DNA of 64,000 bases from Pseudomonas sp. NFIX28 (GTDB lineage Bacteria; Pseudomonadota; Gammaproteobacteria; Pseudomonadales; Pseudomonadaceae). The DNA lies in NCBI RefSeq assembly GCF_900107395.1, contig NZ_FNPW01000021.1, positions 31,029-95,028 of the forward strand, in the 5' to 3' direction. The translations under genes were made by a program, and so were the position numbers. How positions within the stretch are numbered: the stretch's first letter is position 1; the number at the start of each line of letters is the position of its first letter. Below the pieces are notes generated by a model, which saw only the letters and a program-made list of their open reading frames with translations, made no database searches and was not told where the DNA came from. Positions 59,218-64,000 of this stretch are shown one piece after another.

Positions 59218-60405
59218 GTCCGCCGCGACCGCCTCGGCGCTGCGCCCGTAGCTCTGCAGCGCCACCGCGAACACCACCGCCCCCGCCGCCAGCGCCACCC
59301 AGAAGCCGCTGCGCGCGCCGAAGGCATCGACCAGCCAGCCGGAACTGGCGGCGCCGATGGCCACGCCGATGCTCAGCCCGGTGATCAGCCAGGTCAGGCC
59401 TTCGGTGAGCCTGGCCGCGGGCACGATGTTTTCCACCAGGGCCATGGCGACGATCAGGGTCGGGGCGAAGAACAGGCCGGCGACGAACACCGTCAGGGAC
59501 AGGCCGAGGATGTCGCTCGCCAACAACAGCGGCAGGGTGGTCACGGCGGTGGCGATGCCACCGTACATGAACAGCCGCGGCAGCGGGATATCCAGTTTCA
59601 GCGCGCCGAAGGCGATGCCCGCCAGGCACGAGCCGATGGCGTACACCGAGAGCACGATGCTCGCCGCCGCGGGCTGCCCCTGCTGCTGGGCGAACGCCAC
59701 GCTGACCACGTCCACCACGCCGACGATCACGCCCATGGCGATCATCAGCAGCACCAGCAACTGCAATTTCAGCGAGCGGATGATCGACACGTCGTGATGG
59801 GCCTCACGGGGATGCACCGGCGGCTCGGTGGCCCGTTGCGCCACCAACGCGCCGACGCCGATCGCCAGCATCAGCAGCGCGGCCAGCGGCCCGGCCTCGG
59901 GAAACACCGCCACGCACAGCCCCACCGACAACGGCGGGCCGACGATAAAGCACACCTCGTCGAGCACCGACTCCAGGGCATAGGCGGTCTGCAATTGTGG
60001 CCGGCCGCGGTAGAGCTCGGTCCAGCGGGCGCGGACCATGGCCGACATGCTCGGCATGCAGCCGGCCAGGGCGGCGAACAGGAACAGCGTCCAGTGCGGC
60101 GCCTGCAAGCGCGTGCACAGCAGCAACGCCAACAGCGCCCCGCCGCCCACCCCGGCGGCGATCGGCAGCACCCGGCCCTGGCCGAAACGGTCGACCATGC
60201 GCGACACCTGGGGTGCACAGAAAGCCGTGGCCAGGGCGAAGGTCGCCGCCACGGCGCCGGCCAGCGCGTAGCCGCCCTTGAGCTGGGACAGCATGGTGAT
60301 CAGGCCGATGCCGGTCATGGAAATCGGCATTCGGGCAATCATCCCCGCCGTCACGAAAGCGCGGCTGCCGGGGGCGTTGAACAGCTCGCGGTAAGGGTTT
60401 GCCAT
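59215..60405 (-). CDS. MFS transporter
   Basis: A 396-aa protein with about twelve hydrophobic segments, typical of the major facilitator superfamily. Features include the loop RMVDRFGQGRVLP after helix 2, where the family signature is expected. ATG 60405 is chosen because the first membrane segment follows soon after, although the frame is open to 60516. It is divergent from a TetR gene, with two operator-like palindromes between them, so it is probably a regulated efflux pump. The substrate is unknown; nothing ties it to pyoverdine except position. Confidence 0.85.
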   Translation of the reverse strand: MANPYRELFNAPGSRAFVTAGMIARMPISMTGIGLITMLSQLKGGYALAGAVAATFALATAFCAPQVSRMVDRFGQGRVLPIAAGVGGGALLALLLCTRLQAPHWTLFLFAALAGCMPSMSAMVRARWTELYRGRPQLQTAYALESVLDEVCFIVGPPLSVGLCVAVFPEAGPLAALLMLAIGVGALVAQRATEPPVHPREAHHDVSIIRSLKLQLLVLLMIAMGVIVGVVDVVSVAFAQQQGQPAAASIVLSVYAIGSCLAGIAFGALKLDIPLPRLFMYGGIATAVTTLPLLLASDILGLSLTVFVAGLFFAPTLIVAMALVENIVPAARLTEGLTWLITGLSIGVAIGAASSGWLVDAFGARSGFWVALAAGAVVFAVALQSYGRSAEAVAAD

Positions 60406-60465
60406 CTTTCTGTACACCTGTTCTGAGGGCTGTAGCTTGCCAGGAAGGCACCGCAGGGCAAAAAT

Positions 60466-60482
60466 ACATACGGCGCGTATGT
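60466..60482. promoter_or_regulatory. TetR operator 1
   Basis: ACATACGGCGCGTATGT is a dyad with perfect ACATAC/GTATGT arms. It lies between the MFS and TetR genes and is the reverse complement of operator 2. Confidence 0.8.
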
Positions 60483-60496
60483 GAGAAAGCATGCGA

Positions 60497-60513
60497 ACAT
60501 ACGCGCCGTATGT
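60497..60513. promoter_or_regulatory. TetR operator 2
   Basis: ACATACGCGCCGTATGT has the same arms as operator 1 with the centre inverted. The two sites are 31 bp centre to centre, about three helical turns, so two TetR dimers could bind the same face. Confidence 0.8.
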
Positions 60514-60545
60514 CAATCCACGTATCAGCTGTGTGAGTGCCTGCC

Positions 60546-61133
60546 ATGAGCCCGCGTCAACGCGCCGAGATGATCGAACACACCCGTAGCAAACTCATCG
60601 CCAGTGCCCGCCAGGCCTTTGGCAGCCTGGGTTATGCCAACACCTCGATGGACGACCTGACGGCCGAGGCCGGCCTGACCCGTGGCGCTTTGTATCACCA
60701 TTTCGGCGACAAGAAAGGCCTGCTGGCGGCGGTGGTCGAACAGCTCGACGCGGAGATGGACCAGCGCCTGGAGGCAATCTCGCGCGGCACCGACGACCTC
60801 TGGGGCACCTTCGTCCAGCGCTGCCGCACTTACCTGGAAATGGCCCAGGAAGCGGAGATCCAGCGCATCGTCCTGCAGGATGCGCGCGCGGTGCTCGGCG
60901 ACCTGACCGACGCCAGCGAGGCACAGTGCGTGGCGTCCTTGAGTGCGCTGCTGGATGAGCTGATGCAGGCCGGCCTGGTGGTCAACGCGCCCAGCGAAGC
61001 CCTGGCGCGCCTGATCAACGGCAGCCTGCTGGACGCCTCACTGTGGATCGCCCGCGACGAACATCCGGGACAACGCCTGCCGCAGGCGCTGGCCGCGCTG
61101 GAGACGCTGCTGCAAGGGTTACGGGTGCGCTAG
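60546..61133 (+). CDS. TetR-family transcriptional regulator
   Basis: A 195-aa regulator with the TetR helix-turn-helix at residues ~10-57 (TSMDDLTAEAGLTRGALYHHF) and a C-terminal ligand-binding domain ending LETLLQGLRVR. ATG 60546 is chosen over the in-frame GTG at 60537, which is also possible. It is divergent from the MFS gene and probably represses both through the two dyads between them. Confidence 0.92.
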   Translation: MSPRQRAEMIEHTRSKLIASARQAFGSLGYANTSMDDLTAEAGLTRGALYHHFGDKKGLLAAVVEQLDAEMDQRLEAISRGTDDLWGTFVQRCRTYLEMAQEAEIQRIVLQDARAVLGDLTDASEAQCVASLSALLDELMQAGLVVNAPSEALARLINGSLLDASLWIARDEHPGQRLPQALAALETLLQGLRVR

Positions 61134-61252
61134 CCCTCCCCCGTCCTGCCGGCTCGCGGGCGATGGCCGCGCGGCAAAATCGTAACCCCCGGTGAACTCC
61201 TGCCCGCTCTTGCCAGTCAGCTGAACAGACTCTCCGGTTAAGGTGCGTGCTC

Positions 61253-62053
61253 ATGAACATCTCCCTGAACCAGCAAGTCGCCCTGGTCACCGGCGCCAGT
61301 TCCGGTATCGGCGCCGCGGCGGCCACCGCCCTGGCCGCGGCCGGGGCTTCGGTGGTGATCAATTACTACCAGCAGGCGGCGCCCGCGGAAAAACTCGCCG
61401 CCGACATCAACGCCTGCGGCGGCCGGGCCATTGCCGTGGGCGCCGACATTTCCCGGGAGGACGAGGTCCAGCACCTGTTCGACAAGGCCCTGGAAGCCTT
61501 CGGTGCCCTGGACATCCTGGTGGCCAACGCCGGCCTGCAAAAAGATGCCGCCACCGTGGACATGACCCTGGAGCACTGGAACCAGGTGATCGGCGTCAAC
61601 CTCACCGGCCAGTTCCTCTGCGCACGCGCCGCCCTGCGCATTTTCAACCGCCAGGGGATCCGCACCGGCATCTCTCGCGCCGCCGGCAAGATCATCCACA
61701 TCAGCTCGGTGCACCAGCACATTCCCTGGGCCGGGCATGCCAATTACGCGGCGTCCAAGGGCGGCGTGGACATGCTGATGCGCAGCCTGGCCCAGGAGGT
61801 CAGCCACCAGCGCATCCGCGTCAACGCCATTGCCCCGGGCGCGATCGCCACGCCGCTCAATCGCAAGGCCCTGGAGGGCGCGGCCGAGCGCAAGCTGCTC
61901 GAACTGATTCCCTACGGACGCATCGGCGACGTCAAGGACGTGGCCAATGCCGTGGTCTGGCTGGCCAGCGACGCTTCCGACTATGTGCTGGGCAGCACCC
62001 TGGTGATCGATGGCGGCATGAGCCTGTATCCGGAGTTTCGTGACAATGGCTGA
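61253..62053 (+). CDS. Short-chain dehydrogenase/reductase, glucose 1-dehydrogenase type
   Basis: A 266-aa classical SDR. The dinucleotide motif TGASSGIG is at residues 13-20, NAG in LVANAGLQ follows, and the catalytic Tyr165-x3-Lys169 is in NYAASKGG with Ser upstream in HISSVHQ. The C-terminal GSTLVIDGGMSLYPEF matches glucose 1-dehydrogenase-like proteins. ATG 61253 has AAGG about 9 bp upstream; the in-frame GTG at 61247 is less likely. Its stop overlaps the start of the GH15 gene by 8 bp, so the two are co-translated. Confidence 0.9.
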   Translation: MNISLNQQVALVTGASSGIGAAAATALAAAGASVVINYYQQAAPAEKLAADINACGGRAIAVGADISREDEVQHLFDKALEAFGALDILVANAGLQKDAATVDMTLEHWNQVIGVNLTGQFLCARAALRIFNRQGIRTGISRAAGKIIHISSVHQHIPWAGHANYAASKGGVDMLMRSLAQEVSHQRIRVNAIAPGAIATPLNRKALEGAAERKLLELIPYGRIGDVKDVANAVVWLASDASDYVLGSTLVIDGGMSLYPEFRDNG

Positions 62054-63866
62054 GACTGAACGCCAGGCGTCGATCGGCGCCCACGGCATCATTGGCGACA
62101 TGCGCAGCGCCGCGCTGGTCAACGACAAGGGCAGCGTGGATTTTTTCTGCTGGCCGGAATTCGACAGCCCGAGCATCTTCTGCTCGCTGCTCGATACCCC
62201 GGACGCCGGCATTTTCCAGCTGGCGCCGAACCTGCCCGATGCCCGCTGCGAACAGATCTACCTGCCGGACAGCAATGTGCTGCAGACCCGCTGGCTCAGC
62301 GAGCGGGCGGTGGTCGAAATCACCGATCTGCTGCCCGTCGGCGACAGCGAGGATGAGCTGCCAATGTTGATCCGCCGGGTGCGCGTGGTCAGCGGCCGCG
62401 CCACCCTGCGCCTGCGCTGCGCGGTGCGCCATGACTATGCCCGCGCCGCGACCCGGGCCCGGCTGGACGGCGACGCCGTGTGCTTCGAGGCCGACCGGCA
62501 GCCCGGGCTGCGCCTGGTGGCCAGCCAGCCGCTGCGGATCGACCGGCAGGCGGCGGTGGCCGAGTTCGAGCTGCAACAGGGGCAGCGCGCCGAGTTCATG
62601 CTCGGCGGTATCGACGACCCACGGCTGGTCGAGGGCGGCAGCGACCTGTGCCTGGAGCACACCTTGAAGTTCTGGCGCGACTGGATCGGCCAGTCCAACT
62701 ACCGCGGCCGCTGGCGCGAGATGGTCAGCCGCTCGGCCCTGGCGCTGAAGCTGCTGACCTCGCGCAAGCACGGGGCGATCCTCGCCGCCGCCACTTTCGG
62801 CCTGCCGGAAACCCCGGGCGGCGAACGCAACTGGGATTACCGCTACACCTGGATCCGCGATGCGTCGTTCACTGTCTACGCCTTCATGCGCCTGGGTTTT
62901 GTCGAGGAAGCCAATGCCTATATGCGCTGGCTGCGCGGCCGGGTCAGCGACTGCCGTGGCCAGCCGACCAAGCTCAATATCCTGTACGCCATCGACGGCC
63001 GCCAGCAGCTGCCGGAAAGCCGCTTGGCGCACCTCGCGGGCCATGGCGGGGCGACGCCGGTGCGCATCGGCAACCAGGCCTACGAACAGGTGCAACTGGA
63101 CATTTTCGGCGAGCTGCTGGACGCGGTGTATCTGGTCAACAAATACGGCGAGGCGATTTCCCATGAGGGCTGGAAGCATGCGGTGGACGTGGTGGACCAG
63201 GTCTGCGACAGCTGGAACGGCAAGGATGTGGGCATCTGGGAAATGCGCGGCGAGCAGCGGCATTTCCTGCACTCGCGGCTGATGTGCTGGGTGGCCCTGG
63301 ACCGGGCCATCCGCCTGGCGTCGAAACGCTCGCTGCCGGCGCCGTTCGCCCGCTGGGACCAGACCCGCCAGGCGATCTACGACGATATCTGGAGCAATTT
63401 CTGGAACGCCGAGCGTGGGCATTTCGTCCAGTACAAGGGCGGCACCGCGCTGGACGGCTCGATGCTGCTGATGCCGCTGGTGCGCTTCGTCGGCGCCCGC
63501 GACCCGCGTTGGCTGGCGACCCTGGAAGCGATCGAGAAAACCCTGGTGCGCGACGGCATGGTCTACCGCTACCGCAACGACGACAGCCAGATCGATGGCC
63601 TGCCCGGCACCGAAGGCGCATTCGCCGCCTGCTCGTTCTGGTACGTCGAGTGCCTGGCCCGCGCCGGCCAGCTGGACAAGGCTCACCTGGAGTTCGAGCA
63701 ACTGCTGCGCTACGCCAACCCGCTGGGGCTGTACGCCGAAGAATTCGACAGTCACGCCCGCCACCTGGGCAACACGCCCCAGGCCCTGACCCACCTGGCC
63801 TTGATCAGCGCGGCGAGCTTCCTCAACCGCCGGCTCAGCGGCGAGAAAATCCTCTGGCAGCCTTGA
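62046..63866 (+). CDS. Glycoside hydrolase family 15 protein (glucoamylase/trehalase-like)
   Basis: A 606-aa protein of the bacterial GH15 type. The N-terminal ~230 residues form the beta-sandwich domain (GDMRSAALVNDKGSVDFFCW). The (alpha/alpha)6 barrel follows, with GGERNWDYRYTWIRDASFT, a probable acid Glu in IWEMRGEQRHF and a probable base Glu in GTEGAFAACSFWYVE. Such enzymes hydrolyse alpha-glucosidic bonds, and several are trehalases. No signal peptide is seen, so it is cytoplasmic. It overlaps the SDR gene by 8 bp. The substrate is not determined. Confidence 0.92.
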   Translation: MAETERQASIGAHGIIGDMRSAALVNDKGSVDFFCWPEFDSPSIFCSLLDTPDAGIFQLAPNLPDARCEQIYLPDSNVLQTRWLSERAVVEITDLLPVGDSEDELPMLIRRVRVVSGRATLRLRCAVRHDYARAATRARLDGDAVCFEADRQPGLRLVASQPLRIDRQAAVAEFELQQGQRAEFMLGGIDDPRLVEGGSDLCLEHTLKFWRDWIGQSNYRGRWREMVSRSALALKLLTSRKHGAILAAATFGLPETPGGERNWDYRYTWIRDASFTVYAFMRLGFVEEANAYMRWLRGRVSDCRGQPTKLNILYAIDGRQQLPESRLAHLAGHGGATPVRIGNQAYEQVQLDIFGELLDAVYLVNKYGEAISHEGWKHAVDVVDQVCDSWNGKDVGIWEMRGEQRHFLHSRLMCWVALDRAIRLASKRSLPAPFARWDQTRQAIYDDIWSNFWNAERGHFVQYKGGTALDGSMLLMPLVRFVGARDPRWLATLEAIEKTLVRDGMVYRYRNDDSQIDGLPGTEGAFAACSFWYVECLARAGQLDKAHLEFEQLLRYANPLGLYAEEFDSHARHLGNTPQALTHLALISAASFLNRRLSGEKILWQP

Positions 63867-63903
63867 GCAACCTCGCTCATCGCACGCAAACACCCGCATT
63901 CTT

Positions 63904-63993
63904 CTGTAGGAGCGAGGCTTGCCCGCGATGGCCATACCGCGCAACGCCTGGAAGACCACGCCATCGTTCTTCGCGCGCAAGCTGCGCTCCTAC
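63904..63993. repeat. REP doublet at the right edge
   Basis: TGTAGGAGCGAGGCTTGC on the left faces GCAAGCTGCGCTCCTACA on the right, with imperfect inner arms GATGGC/GCCATC, giving a 90-bp inverted REP pair downstream of the GH15 stop codon. It is the same REP family as the element at 6739-6789. Confidence 0.85.
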
Positions 63994-64000
63994 AGAAGCA

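Overview
The window is a GC-rich chromosomal segment from a fluorescent Pseudomonas of the P. fluorescens group (P. protegens/P. chlororaphis-like). The evidence is a nearly contiguous pyoverdine siderophore locus, two REP families typical of this group, and the gene types around the locus. The assignment rests on protein families and motifs read from the sequence; no database search was run.

Left flank (1-6836). A truncated pirin gene faces a LysR regulator. Next come a PaaI-type thioesterase gene interrupted by an in-frame TAA, dkgB (2,5-diketo-D-gluconate reductase B), two tandem receiver-like paralogues (one without the phospho-acceptor Asp) and an mgtC-type membrane protein. The 1.2 kb that follows has no gene. 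It holds a nested repeat: a ~32-bp minisatellite inside ~340-bp units, each carrying a 102-bp inverted REP pair.

Pyoverdine locus (6837-59217). The order is pvdA (ornithine hydroxylase), a FecI/FpvI-like ECF sigma factor, pvdR-pvdT-opmQ (tripartite efflux), pvdP (tyrosinase), pvdM-pvdN-pvdO (periplasmic maturation), pvdF (formyltransferase), pvdE (precursor exporter), fpvA (receptor), and three NRPS genes read pvdI, pvdJ, pvdD on the minus strand. To their right are three genes with PvdS-type promoters: a FAD-dependent siderophore-interacting protein, an SCP2/JmjC-cupin oxygenase-like protein and a type II thioesterase. pvdL, pvdS, pvdH, pvdQ and fpvR are not in the window.

The three NRPSs have eight side-chain modules: C-A-T, C-A-T-E, C-A-T / C-A-T, C-A-T / C-A-T-E, C-A-T-E, C-A-T-TE. 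Hand-extracted pocket codes suggest Asp, D-(formyl-hydroxy)Orn, Ala, Thr, Ala, D-Ala, D-(formyl-hydroxy)Orn, Ala. This resembles the CHA0/Pf-5 pyoverdine (Asp-FoOHOrn-Lys-Thr-Ala-Ala-FoOHOrn-Lys), but all four modules at positions 3, 5, 6 and 8 have the same code. The modules also show strong signs of duplication and gene conversion.

Regulation. Ten sites matching TAAAT (or TAATT)-N16-CGT, all with exactly 16 bp of spacing, precede pvdA, pvdR, pvdP, pvdM, pvdF, pvdE, pvdI, the SIP gene, the cupin gene and the thioesterase gene. This defines a coherent PvdS regulon that includes three less-studied accessory genes. fpvA and the ECF sigma gene lack this promoter and have Fur-box-like AT-rich sites instead.

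Right flank (59215-64000). An MFS transporter and a divergent TetR regulator share two matching operators. An SDR dehydrogenase and a GH15 glycosidase follow as an overlapping pair, and a REP doublet ends the window.
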